A stretch of 64,000 bases of DNA from Bin87 sp965207585 (GCA_965207585.1 CBDBMT010000003.1:62001-126000), one strand, 5' to 3'; shown: positions 14,457 through 25,445, numbered from the stretch's first letter. The notes: a model not told the origin generated them from the sequence alone. A program made the numbers and translations.

Positions 14457-15464
14457 ATGCCCACCACTACACGCATCCTCATCACCGATTTCGTCTGGCC
14501 CTCCACCGCGCCCGAGCGGGAGGCGCTGGTGGCCGGCCTGGGCGACGGCGTGGAGGTCATCGAGGCGCCCGACGGGTCGGAGGCGACCTTGGCGGAGCTG
14601 GCGGCCGACTGCGACGGCATCATGACCTGCTTTGCGCAGGTTACGCCGGTGGTGGTGCGTGCCGCTGAACGGTGCCGTGTCATCAGCCGGTACGGCGTGG
14701 GCGTGGACAACATCGCCGTGGACGTGGCCACCGAACTGGGCATCCCCGTCACCTACGTGCCCGACTACTGCGTCGATGAGGTCAGCGACCACGTGATGGC
14801 GCTGCTGTTGACCTGGAACCGTCAGGTGGGCTTCTACGACGGCGTGGCCAAGGCAGGACGCTGGGAGGGCATTCCGTCGCCGCACCCGCTGACCCGTCTG
14901 CGCGGCCAGACCATCGGCATCGTCGGATTCGGTCGGATCGGGCGTGCGGTGGCGGACAAGGCGCGAGCTTTCGGGCTGAACGTACTGACCCACGACCCCT
15001 ACCTGCCGGCCGATGCCACGCTGCCCGATGGCGTCAGCGCGGCATCTCTGGACAACCTGCTGGCCGAGTCCGAATATGTCACCGTGCACACGCCGCTGAA
15101 CGACGAGACGCGCGGGCTGATCGGCGCGGCCGCGTTTGGGCGCATGAAGTCCTCGGCGTATATCATCAACTGCGCCCGCGGGCCCATCATCGACGAGCCG
15201 GCCCTAATTGATGCGCTGCGGAACGGGCAGATCGCCGGCGCCGGCCTGGACGTTATGGAATCTTCCGCGCCGCCGGCGGACCACCCGCTGTTCGGAATGG
15301 ACAACGTGATCGTCACGCCCCACGTCGCATTTCTGTCCCAGCAGTCGGTGCTGGAGTTGGAGGTGCGCACCGCCCAGGCCACGGTGGACGTGCTACAGGG
15401 GCGGATGCCTGAGTTCCTGGTGAACCCGGCGGTGCTGCCGCGTTCGCGGGTGGCGCTGGGATGA
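14457..15464 (+). CDS. D-isomer-specific 2-hydroxyacid dehydrogenase (SerA/CtBP-like)
   Basis: This 335-residue NAD-dependent dehydrogenase has a catalytic/substrate lobe with YGVGVDNIAVD, followed by the Rossmann motif GQTIGIVGFGRIGRAVADKA (GxGxxG near residue 160). It then has a catalytic Arg in INCARGPIIDE, a Glu in the VMESSAPPADHPL region and a catalytic His in VIVTPHVAFLS. The length fits single-domain-pair enzymes such as glyoxylate or phosphoglycerate dehydrogenases without an ACT domain. The C-terminal order is closest to CtBP-like members. Substrate not determined. Confidence 0.9.
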   Translation: MPTTTRILITDFVWPSTAPEREALVAGLGDGVEVIEAPDGSEATLAELAADCDGIMTCFAQVTPVVVRAAERCRVISRYGVGVDNIAVDVATELGIPVTYVPDYCVDEVSDHVMALLLTWNRQVGFYDGVAKAGRWEGIPSPHPLTRLRGQTIGIVGFGRIGRAVADKARAFGLNVLTHDPYLPADATLPDGVSAASLDNLLAESEYVTVHTPLNDETRGLIGAAAFGRMKSSAYIINCARGPIIDEPALIDALRNGQIAGAGLDVMESSAPPADHPLFGMDNVIVTPHVAFLSQQSVLELEVRTAQATVDVLQGRMPEFLVNPAVLPRSRVALG

Positions 15465-15467
15465 TAA

Positions 15468-15578
15468 TGTCAGAATCAGTATTTTCAGGATTTACGGATT
15501 ATCGGGATTAGAGCCTTCCATTGGGAAAGAACGCCCAATCCTGAAAATCCTAGAATCCAGCAAATCCTGATTCTGACA
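15468..15578. repeat. Inverted repeat element (111 bp)
   Basis: The left end TGTCAGAATCAG is exactly complementary to the right end (CTGATTCTGACA), and the arms continue imperfectly with TTTTCAGGATT-type units inside. This resembles the palindromic AGGATTT intergenic repeats seen in many bacteria. It fills the gap between the dehydrogenase and MBL genes and may act as a transcript end or a MITE-like remnant. Confidence 0.75.
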
Positions 15579-15595
15579 ACTTAGGAGGGAGTATT

Positions 15596-16414
15596 TTGAC
15601 AACGGCTGGTTTCACGATAAGTTACCTCGGCACCGGCGCGGGCGGCTGCATCATGCGGAACCACACCGCCATCGTGCTGGACTGTCCCACGGGGGAGCGG
15701 ATCCTGCTGGATGCTGCCTCAGGCAACACGGTGCTTCGTCATGGGCACGAGCTGGGCATGTCACCCAACGAGTTTGACCTCTGCCTGCTCAGCCACAGCC
15801 ATGGCGACCACTGCGAGGGTCTTCCGCACATCGAGATGCAGCGGAGCCGAAGAATCGCGGAAGAACGACCCATGCAGGTCTATGGCTCCGAGCAGGCGAT
15901 GGCTGACCTCGGCACGCTGCTGGCGATGCCGACCCGAGGGCTCGTCGTGGACGCTGAGGGAGCCCTCAGGCGTGACGGGCGGAGGTCCATCAGGTTCCGT
16001 CCCACCGAGCCGGGGGAGTGGGTGCAATTGACCCCTGACGTGCGGGCCCGGGCCACGCAGGTCAACCATATCAGGGGAGCGTTGGCCTGGCGGGTCGAGT
16101 CGGGTGGGCATGCCGTGGTGTTTTCCGGCGACACCCGTTGGTGTCCCGACCTGGCGGATTTAGCTCAGGGCGCCACCCTGCTGATCCACGAGGCGCTCTG
16201 CACCGAGGCGAAACGCGAAATGGCCGACGGCACCGCGCACTCCACGGCGGCGGAAGCGGCGCGCATCGCCCAGATGGCCGGCGTGGGCGGATTGACCCTC
16301 ACGCACATTCACAACGATTACCACGCCGACACCGAACCGCTGGCGGCGGAAGCCCGAACCGTGTACGACGGGCCGGTGGCGGTGGCGGAGGACTGCTGGC
16401 AGCAGCAGGTGTGA
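15596..16414 (+). CDS. MBL-fold metallo-hydrolase
   Basis: This 272-residue metallo-beta-lactamase-fold protein has the metal motif LLSHSHGDHCEGLP (HxHxDH, about residues 66-71), VVFSGDTRWCPDL (later Asp ligand), LIHEALCTE and a late LTHIHNDYH. The RNase Z/arylsulfatase-like order suggests a phosphodiesterase or small-molecule hydrolase rather than a lactamase. The start is TTG at 15596, supported by TAGGAGGGAG just upstream; the first residues TTAGFTISYLGTGAGG match the family's first strand. Confidence 0.87.
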   Translation: MTTAGFTISYLGTGAGGCIMRNHTAIVLDCPTGERILLDAASGNTVLRHGHELGMSPNEFDLCLLSHSHGDHCEGLPHIEMQRSRRIAEERPMQVYGSEQAMADLGTLLAMPTRGLVVDAEGALRRDGRRSIRFRPTEPGEWVQLTPDVRARATQVNHIRGALAWRVESGGHAVVFSGDTRWCPDLADLAQGATLLIHEALCTEAKREMADGTAHSTAAEAARIAQMAGVGGLTLTHIHNDYHADTEPLAAEARTVYDGPVAVAEDCWQQQV

Positions 16415-16434
16415 GGCGACGCCGGCCACCGGAC

Positions 16435-16463
16435 TTGACATTCATCAGTAGATATAATAATCT
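16435..16463 (+). promoter_or_regulatory. Candidate sigma70-type promoter
   Basis: A consensus TTGACA (16435-16440) is followed after 17 bases by TAATCT (16458-16463), in an AT-rich patch that contrasts with the high-GC surroundings. It would drive the small membrane protein genes at 16626 and 16926. A second -10-like TATAAT occurs at 16587-16592, closer to the gene. Confidence 0.45.
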
Positions 16464-16625
16464 ATATGATGAAACATGATACAGTTACGACTGAGTATCC
16501 GGTGACACAACGTGACGCTCGATACCGACGAAACCAGGTTCAGTCACAACGGTGACACAGGCTCCCGGTCACGGCGACCCCACGTGTATAATTGGTTACG
16601 GACAGTCAATTTCAGGAGGTCTTAC

Positions 16626-16844
16626 ATGAACCGCACCCAACGTGATTTGATACTGCTGGCCGCCGGCATCGGCATCGGTGTTGGCCTCGGCTTTCTGCTG
16701 GCGCCCCGCAGCGGGCAGGAGACCCGACAAGCTCTGACGCGCGGCGCGAACCAGGCCGTCGAGCGCGGTCGCGACTACTGGCAGCGCATCCGCAGCCGGA
16801 TTGCCGCCGGCGACAGCGACGCCGAGCTGGACTCCGAAGGGTAG
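16626..16844 (+). CDS. YtxH-like small membrane-anchored protein
   Basis: This 72-residue protein begins MNRTQRDLILLAAGIGIGVGLGFLLAP, one glycine-rich membrane helix, followed by RSGQETRQALTRGANQAVERGRDYW, a charged amphipathic helix. This is the YtxH / gas-vesicle-GvpP-like layout linked to general stress in other bacteria. AGGAGG sits 6 bases before the ATG. A longer in-frame upstream extension to 16512 has no family similarity. Confidence 0.8.
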   Translation: MNRTQRDLILLAAGIGIGVGLGFLLAPRSGQETRQALTRGANQAVERGRDYWQRIRSRIAAGDSDAELDSEG

Positions 16845-16925
16845 TCTGAACCGTCTGCCGGGGCGGCGGTGTGATCAACCGTCGTCCCGGCACTTTTTGT
16901 GCCACCACGCGAAGGACAGTTGGTA

Positions 16926-17219
16926 ATGTCGCCTGACGTCGTGTCGATTATCCGAGATATTGCAATTATCGTTATGGCGGTAATGGTGACCGTAGCGGCG
17001 TTGGCGCTGACCGTGGTCACGCTGAAGATCTACCCGAAAATCAGGAGAGCGGCGACTAACTTCGAGGCATCCTCATGCCTCATGCTCGACGCGGCGGCGA
17101 GAGTCTCCGCCCTGGTGACCGCCGGCAGTGAAATCGGATCGTTCGTGTGGGACCTGGTTACGCGGCTGCGCGGTGGCAATGACGAAAAGCCGGAAGACGG
17201 GAACAAACCGGCCAACTGA
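16926..17219 (+). CDS. Small single-pass membrane protein
   Basis: This 97-residue protein has one strong N-terminal membrane helix (IAIIVMAVMVTVAALALTVV, about residues 13-32), then a basic stretch KIYPKIRRAATNFE and an amphipathic helix, with a hydrophilic Lys/Glu tail. It resembles DUF948-like companions often found beside YtxH proteins, so a membrane-associated stress role with 16626-16844 is plausible. The ATG at 16926 was chosen; a GTG at 16899 would add nine residues. Confidence 0.65.
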   Translation: MSPDVVSIIRDIAIIVMAVMVTVAALALTVVTLKIYPKIRRAATNFEASSCLMLDAAARVSALVTAGSEIGSFVWDLVTRLRGGNDEKPEDGNKPAN

Positions 17220-17313
17220 ACCGTCAGCGCGTCAGCCCAGGGTTGACGCCACGGTGCCATTTTGGCGCCGGTCCATCGTCGAGGAGCGTTATCGGGTCTC
17301 AACAATATTCGTC

Positions 17314-17343
17314 TTGTAGACGTTCCGAGGGCTAAGTTATAAT
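17314..17343 (+). promoter_or_regulatory. Candidate promoter of prfA-prmC
   Basis: TTGTAG (17314-17319), an 18-base spacer and a perfect TATAAT (17338-17343) lie 33 bases before the prfA ATG, leaving a short leader. Confidence 0.55.
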
Positions 17344-17376
17344 CCCGTACTAGTTTCCCATATTGCGCGGTGTGTG

Positions 17377-18456
17377 ATGGCAGATATTTTTGACAAGTTG
17401 CAGCCTATCGTGGACCGTTATCGGTCCATCGAAGACGAGATGGCAAAACCGGAAGTGGCTGCAGACTATGCCCGGCTCCGCGAGTTGAACCGCGAACGCT
17501 CCGGGCTTGAAGAACTGGTGGGCATCGACAGCCAGCACCGCAAGCTGTTCGAGGAACAGGCCGACCTGAAAGCGCTGGTCAGTGAGGGCGGTGACCCTGA
17601 ACTGGTGGAGATGGCCCAACTGGAGCTGGACGAGGTCGAACAGAGCATTTCCCAGTTGGCCCAGCAATTGCGGATCGCGCTCCTGCCGAAAGACCCCAAC
17701 GACGAGCGGGACGTCATCGTGGAAATCCACGCCGCCGCCGGTGGTGAGGAGGCTTCGCTGTTCGCCGGTGACCTGTACCGCATGTACCAGCGCTTCTCCC
17801 AAGAGCAGGGCTGGGCGGTAGAGATACTGGACTCCAACGCATCGGATCTCGGCGGTTTCAGCCGCATCGCTTTTTCCGTCGATGGGGACAGCGCCTTCAG
17901 TCGGCTCAAGTTCGAAGCCGGCGTCCACCGTGTTCAGCGTGTTCCGGAAACGGAGACCCAGGGCCGCATCCACACGTCTACCGTCACGGTCGCGGTGTTG
18001 CCGCAGGCCGACGAGGTCGAGGTGGACGTCAAGGAGGACGACCTGCGCATTGACATCTTCCACGCCGGCGGCCACGGCGGGCAGAACGTCAACAAGGTTG
18101 CGACCGCCGTCCGCATCGTTCACGAGCCCACCGGCGTGGTGGTGGTCTGCCAGGACGAACGGTCGCAGTACAAGAACAAGTCCAAGGCCATGACCATCCT
18201 GCGCAGCCGGCTGTACGCGGCGGAACAGGAGCGCCACCAGGCTGCCATCTCCAACAGCCGCAAGGCGCAGATCGGCAGCGGCGACCGCTCCGAGAAGATT
18301 CGAACCTACAATTACCCGCAGGATCGGATCACGGACCACCGTATCGGGCTGTCCGTCCACGGCGTGCAGCGCCTGATGGATGGGGGCCTGGGCGACATCA
18401 TCGACAAGCTCATTGCCGACGACCAGGAGCGCGGTCTGGCCAGCGTGTCCGCCTGA
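17377..18456 (+). CDS. prfA: Peptide chain release factor 1
   Basis: This 359-residue class I release factor contains the stop-codon-reading PxT tripeptide (RVPETETQGRIHTS, with PET) and the GGQ hydrolysis motif in HAGGHGGQNVNKV. The usual RF1 C-terminal QDERSQYKNKSKAM is present. RF1 reads UAA and UAG, which matters here because a TGA in the DUF3179 gene would be left to RF2 or to Sec-tRNA. The ATG at 17377 (MADIFDKLQ) is preferred over a GTG at 17374. prmC, which methylates the GGQ glutamine, follows. Confidence 0.97.
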   Translation: MADIFDKLQPIVDRYRSIEDEMAKPEVAADYARLRELNRERSGLEELVGIDSQHRKLFEEQADLKALVSEGGDPELVEMAQLELDEVEQSISQLAQQLRIALLPKDPNDERDVIVEIHAAAGGEEASLFAGDLYRMYQRFSQEQGWAVEILDSNASDLGGFSRIAFSVDGDSAFSRLKFEAGVHRVQRVPETETQGRIHTSTVTVAVLPQADEVEVDVKEDDLRIDIFHAGGHGGQNVNKVATAVRIVHEPTGVVVVCQDERSQYKNKSKAMTILRSRLYAAEQERHQAAISNSRKAQIGSGDRSEKIRTYNYPQDRITDHRIGLSVHGVQRLMDGGLGDIIDKLIADDQERGLASVSA

Positions 18457-18499
18457 TCTCTCCCTCCATTACGCCCCTCATCCATTGCGGCCCCCTCAT

Positions 18500-18565
18500 C
18501 GTCATTCCGGCGAAAGCCGGAATCCAGTAGCGTCCTATGGACTCCGGCTTTCGCCGGAGTGACAG
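18500..18565. repeat. Palindromic intergenic repeat (copy C)
   Basis: CGTCATTCCGGCGAAAGCCGG on the left and CCGGCTTTCGCCGGAGTGACAG on the right form a near-perfect inverted repeat between prfA and prmC. The core GTCATTCCGGCGAAAGCCGGA also occurs at 22079 and 61994. Confidence 0.85.
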
Positions 18566-18583
18566 TTTAAATCACTCGCTATA

Positions 18584-19468
18584 ATGCCCAACCTTCGCAC
18601 CGTCATCCAGGAAACCCACCGCACCCTGGAGTCCGCCGGCATTCCGGACGCTCGCCTGGAAGCCGAGGTGATGGTGATGGACGTGATGCGGATGCCCCGC
18701 CAGGCCATCTTCGCGGAGCAGGAGACCCAGGTCTCCTCCCAACAGGAAGAACAGCTGGGGGCCATCGTGACCCGCCGGCTCACGCGTGAGCCGCTGGCCT
18801 ACATCCTGAACTACCGCGAGTTTTACGGCGTCAACCTGCTGGTGAACCGGGACGTGCTGATTCCCCGCCCGGAGACCGAAACCATGGTGGAGCACGCGCT
18901 GTTCATGGCGCTGATGGGCATGGAAAGCCGGGAATTGGTAATCGCCGACGTGGGAACCGGAACCGGCGCCATCGCCGTGAACCTGGCCATCCACCTGCCG
19001 GCGGCCCGCATCTACGCCAGCGACGCATTCGACCCCACCCTGGACGTGGCCGCCTACAACGTGCGCCTGCACAACGTCGCCGACCGCGTCACCCTGCTGA
19101 AGGGCGACCTGCTCGAACCGCTGCCCGAGCCGGTGGACGTCATCGTGGCGAACCTCCCCTACCTGCCCACGGATCGCATTCCAACCCTGCAACCGGAAAT
19201 CCAGTGGGAGCCGGTGGCCGCATTGGACGGCGGAGCCGACGGCCTGGATCACATCCGGCGCCTGCTGTCCCAGGCCGCTGCATCACATGGCGGAGAAGGC
19301 AGCCGGTTAAAGCCCCACGGCGTGATCCTGTTGGAGATGGACCCCGAGCAGATCTCCGAGGCTCGGTCCCTGGCGTCTGCGGCTTTTCCCGATGCGGAAA
19401 TCACCGTCGAACCGGACCTGGCCGGCCTGGACCGGGTGCTGTCGGTCAGCCTGGCCGCCAATTGCTGA
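18584..19468 (+). CDS. prmC: Release factor glutamine methyltransferase
   Basis: This 294-residue HemK/PrmC protein has an N-terminal helical bundle, the RLTREPLAYIL and FYGVNLLVNRDVLIPRPETE segments, the SAM motif IADVGTGTGAIAVNLA (about residues 126-141) and the catalytic NPPY-type motif, here NLPYLPTD. It methylates the Gln of GGQ in RF1 and RF2. The first Pro of NPPY is Leu, a variant that retains the Asn and Tyr. Its position after prfA is the usual arrangement, separated here by a palindromic repeat. Confidence 0.93.
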   Translation: MPNLRTVIQETHRTLESAGIPDARLEAEVMVMDVMRMPRQAIFAEQETQVSSQQEEQLGAIVTRRLTREPLAYILNYREFYGVNLLVNRDVLIPRPETETMVEHALFMALMGMESRELVIADVGTGTGAIAVNLAIHLPAARIYASDAFDPTLDVAAYNVRLHNVADRVTLLKGDLLEPLPEPVDVIVANLPYLPTDRIPTLQPEIQWEPVAALDGGADGLDHIRRLLSQAAASHGGEGSRLKPHGVILLEMDPEQISEARSLASAAFPDAEITVEPDLAGLDRVLSVSLAANC

Positions 19469-19535
19469 GGGCCGGCGTGAGGTCTCAGCGATGTCCGCCG
19501 GTTTGCCAACATCCACGCTCCGCCGGTGAGCGACC

Positions 19536-20282
19536 ATGCGCGCCCTGATCGTCTCGGACATCCACTCCAACCTACAGGCTTTTGACGCCGTCCTGACGGA
19601 TGCGGACAGCGCCGGCGGATACGACGTGGTTTGGTTTCTCGGTGATCTGGTGGGCTATGGCTCGGATCCAGGCGCGTGCATCGATCGGTTGCGGAGGCAG
19701 CCTCACGTCGCTATCGCCGGCAACCACGACCATGCCGTCACGGGCAAGTTGAATCCCGACCTGTTCAACGGGGCCGCGCGCGCCGCGGCGTTATGGACGG
19801 CCCAGCAGCTGTCCGAGGATGAAATGGCCTACTTGGCCGCGCTGCCCGAGGTGCGGCAGATGGGGAAGTTCACCCACGTGCACGGCAGTTTGCGTGACCC
19901 GATCATGGAATATCTCATCAGCGAACCGGCGGCCATCGCAACCTTCGCCCTGATGGAAACGCCCTTCTGCCTGGTGGGTCATTCGCACTATCCGTTGGTC
20001 TGGACTGAGGAGGACGGTCGGGCCGGCGTCGAACTGCTCGATCCGGCCACTCCGCTTTTGTTGGAATCCGGTCGCAGAATGATCGTGAACCCGGGCAGCG
20101 TGGGGCAACCGAGGGACGGCGATTGGCGCGCATCCTACCTGCTGTATGAAAGCGAGCGAGGAGGAGACGGTGGTGTGCTGCTGCACCGTCGCGTCGAGTA
20201 TGACCTTGCCGGGGCGCAGAAGGGGATACTGGCCGCGGGCCTGCCGGAGTCGCTGGCAATCCGCCTGGGCAACGGACACTAG
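19536..20282 (+). CDS. Metallophosphoesterase (YfcE/MJ0936-like)
   Basis: This 248-residue calcineurin-like phosphoesterase shows the blocks in order: SDIHSNLQAF (DxH), FLGDLVGYGSDP (GDxxGYG), IAGNHDHAV (GNHD), VGHSHYPLVW (GHSH) and a late NPGSVGQPRDGD. These coordinate two metals for phosphodiester or phosphomonoester hydrolysis. The substrate is unknown; relatives act on cyclic or dinucleotides. Confidence 0.92.
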   Translation: MRALIVSDIHSNLQAFDAVLTDADSAGGYDVVWFLGDLVGYGSDPGACIDRLRRQPHVAIAGNHDHAVTGKLNPDLFNGAARAAALWTAQQLSEDEMAYLAALPEVRQMGKFTHVHGSLRDPIMEYLISEPAAIATFALMETPFCLVGHSHYPLVWTEEDGRAGVELLDPATPLLLESGRRMIVNPGSVGQPRDGDWRASYLLYESERGGDGGVLLHRRVEYDLAGAQKGILAAGLPESLAIRLGNGH

Positions 20283-20287
20283 CAAAC

Positions 20288-20316
20288 TTGACGGTTTTCG
20301 GCCCTGACGATTAAAC
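20288..20316 (+). promoter_or_regulatory. Candidate promoter of the NYN-LOTUS gene
   Basis: TTGACG (20288-20293), a 17-base spacer and TTAAAC (20311-20316) sit about 50 bases before the proposed start of the NYN gene. Confidence 0.4.
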
Positions 20317-20368
20317 TTTTTTGCGACATCCGCTCGCCCGAAGAGCAAGTTGAGGTAACATCATCGCT

Positions 20369-22048
20369 ATTCAACAGGTCAATGGCAACGCCGCATTCAG
20401 TGAAGACGTAGCATTATTTATAGATTGGGAGAACTTCAAAATCAGCCTGGCGGTACGGGGCAGGACCCCCAATGTGTCAGCGCTGAAAGAAGAGGTCTCC
20501 AACCACGGCCGCGTTGTCGTCGGCAAAGCCTACGCCGACTGGGTATCCCGCGCCCCTGAGTTGAAAGGGGCCAGCCAGTTTATCCACGATCCGCCGTCGC
20601 TGTACGCAGCCGGCATCGAACCGGTCTACGTGCCCACCCGATTGCCCCTCCGCGGATCCTACCAGTCCGGTCGCACCGTCAGCGTGAAAAACAGCGTTGA
20701 CGTGAAGATGACAGCAGACTGCATCGACACTGCACATAATTTCCCCAACATAAACACTTTCGTCCTCGTATCCGGCGACTCCGATTTCATCCACGTCATC
20801 AACTCCCTGCGCGCGGTCGGCAAGCGCGTCCTGGTGGTTGGCGTATCCTGGGCCACCTCCCGCCGAATGGCCGACCACGTGGACGGCCTGATTTTCTACG
20901 ACGCGGACGTCGATCCTATTGAACCCGAAGAACCCACACCCTCTTTCCACCGCGCTCCCTCCCAGCGCGGCCGCCCGCAACAGGCTGCCGCCCTGGCGAA
21001 CCCCGGCCGTCATCAACTGCCCGAGGTCATTCGCGCCATTGAGGACGTCATTCGGACCGAGCGTGCTGCGGGGCACACGCTTCTCCTCACCTCGCTCAAG
21101 CAGCGGTTGGTGCGCCGCATCGCCGGCTTCGACGAGCGCAAACTGGGATTCTCCGGCTTCAAGAAACTGATGCTGCGTGTCGCCGAAGAGGGCAACATCA
21201 AGATCCGCAGCGTCGACCTGGTGGACTGGATCCTCATGGCGGACGAGCCTGACCCCGAACCGGTGGCCAGGGACGATGATGACGCCGAATTGGAAAACGC
21301 AGAGGCTTACGCCGACGAGGACGTCGCGGTCGATGCCATCGTCGAAAACGTCGCTGAGGCGGCTGACCGTTCCGATGAACCCGCGGACTTTGAGGACGAA
21401 GATGACCGGCCGGGCGAGCCGATGACCACGGCGGTGCAGACCGAAACGCCGGACCGCGCGGCTCCGGCGCCGGCCGGCCCGAATCAGGCGGAGGTCGAGC
21501 GATCGCTGGCCGAAGCCATCGCTTCCACAGACCTGCCCCAGTCCGGTGACCCCGAGGGCGACGCGGCGCGCATCGCCGACCTGGTGGTCATGAGCCATTA
21601 CCTAGAAGATCGGGACAGCGCCGACGCGGTCATGTTCCAGGCGCTTTGCAACGAGATCAGCCAGGCCCTGACCGACGGCATCGCCGCCGAGGACGCCACC
21701 ATCCGCAAGCACTGGGGCGACTCACCCGACATGGTGGCGCGCAACCTGATCACGCGGTACGTGCGGACCCTGATGGCCGGCGGCCTGTTCCAGTATCGCA
21801 ACATCAACTTCCGGGACCCGGAGACCAATCGGTCGCGGAGACGACGGGTCTTCGGATTGAACCGCGAGCATCCTGTCGTGGGATTCGCGCTGGCAGCCCG
21901 GCTGGGCCTGCCCTACGAGCCTCCGGCCGACGACGACCTCGCTCCTACCAATGACGCCATCGCCACCCCGCCGGTGGATCATCACGGCTCCGCAGAAGCC
22001 GACCGCGCCGAGACGCCCGAAGAGGTGGAAATCGTCGCCATCAGCTGA
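20369..22048 (+). CDS. NYN-LOTUS (OST-HTH) RNA-associated protein with non-canonical start
   Basis: The protein starts with a NYN nuclease-type domain. DVALFIDWENFKISLA supplies the first Asp, SVDVKMTADCIDTAHN and TFVLVSGDSDFIHVINSLR the rest, and GKRVLVVGVSWATSRRMADHVD ends the fold. An OST-HTH/LOTUS winged helix follows (LPEVIRAIEDVIRTERAAG to IKIRSVDLVDWILMA), then a long Asp/Glu-rich linker and a C-terminal helical/winged domain. NYN-LOTUS proteins are thought to cut or bind RNA. No ATG or GTG precedes the essential FIDWEN strand in frame. The first GTG (20474) would remove it, so translation probably begins at ATT 20369 or ATC 20360/20363, after GAGGT (20352-20356). Confidence 0.75.
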   Translation: MQQVNGNAAFSEDVALFIDWENFKISLAVRGRTPNVSALKEEVSNHGRVVVGKAYADWVSRAPELKGASQFIHDPPSLYAAGIEPVYVPTRLPLRGSYQSGRTVSVKNSVDVKMTADCIDTAHNFPNINTFVLVSGDSDFIHVINSLRAVGKRVLVVGVSWATSRRMADHVDGLIFYDADVDPIEPEEPTPSFHRAPSQRGRPQQAAALANPGRHQLPEVIRAIEDVIRTERAAGHTLLLTSLKQRLVRRIAGFDERKLGFSGFKKLMLRVAEEGNIKIRSVDLVDWILMADEPDPEPVARDDDDAELENAEAYADEDVAVDAIVENVAEAADRSDEPADFEDEDDRPGEPMTTAVQTETPDRAAPAPAGPNQAEVERSLAEAIASTDLPQSGDPEGDAARIADLVVMSHYLEDRDSADAVMFQALCNEISQALTDGIAAEDATIRKHWGDSPDMVARNLITRYVRTLMAGGLFQYRNINFRDPETNRSRRRRVFGLNREHPVVGFALAARLGLPYEPPADDDLAPTNDAIATPPVDHHGSAEADRAETPEEVEIVAIS

Positions 22049-22078
22049 CCGTTGCCACCAGGGCATGTTGCCATTTTT

Positions 22079-22177
22079 CCGTCATTCCGGCGAAAGCCGG
22101 AATCCAGTGAGTGCAGAATAAGGTCAACGTTCTGACGGCAATGGTTTCCTGGGTTCCTGCTTTCGCAGGAACGACGG
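22079..22177. repeat. Palindromic repeat, MITE-like (copy A)
   Basis: This 99-base element starts CCGTCATTCCGGCGAAAGCC and ends GCTTTCGCAGGAACGACGG, with ends that are roughly inverted. It shares both ends, length and part of the centre with the element at 61994-62093. Confidence 0.85.
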
Positions 22178-22256
22178 CGTGATTTTAAAACGACAACATC
22201 CTCCAGCCAGAGAATTGGGGCCGCCGACAGCAGACGGCTTTGGGTGCGTCATCCGG

Positions 22257-22730
22257 TCAGCTTCGCGCCCAGCGGGCCAGCGCCTTGTTTGGAGCCCCAA
22301 TTTCAGAGATGGACGTGTAGTAATAGTCCTGCCACCCATGTTCCGGCAGGCCGGCGAACAGCATCAGGTTCAGCGGATACTCCTCGCTGTCCGTGACCCG
22401 GCGAAAGTCATCGCGGAACAGGAAAGTCGGCTTGTCCAGGGCAATGGCGATGCCGAGCTCGACCATCACCCCCTCATCGGGCGGGGTTCCGTTAACTACG
22501 GCGAAGATCGCGTCCGCGTCGCGCACGTCCCGGCAATCGGCCAGCGCGATGCGATAAGCCCAACCCGGCTGGGAAAGATCGACCTGGTTGTTGCGCTGGA
22601 AAGGCTCCCACACCTCCAGGCCCAAGCTCTCCAGAGCCGCGATGAGTTCGGGGAGGAGGCGCGTCTTCTGCTGCTCCGAGAACCCGTAGGGGTTGGCCAG
22701 GTAGATCGTTTTTCGTTCCGAAGACGTCAC
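22257..22730 (-). CDS. Nucleoside 2-deoxyribosyltransferase-family protein
   Basis: This 157-residue protein reads KTIYLANPYGFSEQQKTRLLPEL, then GLEVWEPF, DVRDADAIFAVVNGTPPDEGVMVELGIAIAL and FLFRDDFR. The DxxxxGVMVELGIA stretch with its catalytic Glu is the hallmark of nucleoside 2-deoxyribosyltransferases, which exchange bases between deoxynucleosides. Related homologues also act as nucleotide hydrolases. It is the last gene of the minus-strand operon with purQ and purL, which fits a nucleotide-salvage role. Confidence 0.85.
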   Translation of the reverse strand: MTSSERKTIYLANPYGFSEQQKTRLLPELIAALESLGLEVWEPFQRNNQVDLSQPGWAYRIALADCRDVRDADAIFAVVNGTPPDEGVMVELGIAIALDKPTFLFRDDFRRVTDSEEYPLNLMLFAGLPEHGWQDYYYTSISEIGAPNKALARWARS

Positions 22731-22753
22731 GACTGCTAGACCATCAGCTTGTG

Positions 22754-23188
22754 TCAGGCGTTGGAGGATTCTCGCCAGAGGCGGCAGCCAGTGACGCCCA
22801 GGATGACGGGCAGAACGGTGTCAACCACCGCCCAGATCACCCAGGCGGTGTGGTTGTCGCCCTGGCTCACGTCGCCCGTAGCCAGGAACGCGAACCAGTT
22901 GTGCAGGAACACGATGGTCACCCCGGCGGTGACGTAAAAAGTTACGTTAGCTTCCAGGTACGGGCGTGTCACCGCGTCTCCGTTGTTGCCTCCGCCCGCC
23001 TGCCGCTTGTGGGCGTAGTTGAACCCCATCCCCAGCGCGAGTCCGATCAGCATCAGCACGTCCAGCACGTGCCAGACGGCGGGGACGTTGATGGCATCCA
23101 CCAGGAATATGTTGATGATGAAGAAAACGGCGACTGCGATTGATACGCCGACCAGATACACGGCGACGAGTTTCTTTATTGCGTCCAT
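22754..23188 (-). CDS. Four-helix integral membrane protein, unknown
   Basis: This 144-residue protein has four predicted membrane helices: LVAVYLVGVSIAVAVFFIINIF, VLDVLMLIGLALGMGFNY, VTFYVTAGVTIVFLHNWFAFL and WVIWAVVDTVLPVILGVTGC. A polar loop with GGGNNGDAVTRP lies between helices 2 and 3. I do not recognise a family. It lies 13 bases after purL and 23 bases before the deoxyribosyltransferase, so it is probably in the same transcript. Confidence 0.75.
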   Translation of the reverse strand: MDAIKKLVAVYLVGVSIAVAVFFIINIFLVDAINVPAVWHVLDVLMLIGLALGMGFNYAHKRQAGGGNNGDAVTRPYLEANVTFYVTAGVTIVFLHNWFAFLATGDVSQGDNHTAWVIWAVVDTVLPVILGVTGCRLWRESSNA

Positions 23189-23201
23189 GTCTCCTCCCTG
23201 C

Positions 23202-25445
<2,244 letters not shown>

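Noticed and set aside
16435..16458. TTGACA with TATAAT only 12 bases later
   Set aside because: Spacing too short for sigma70; the TAATCT at 17 bases is the better -10.
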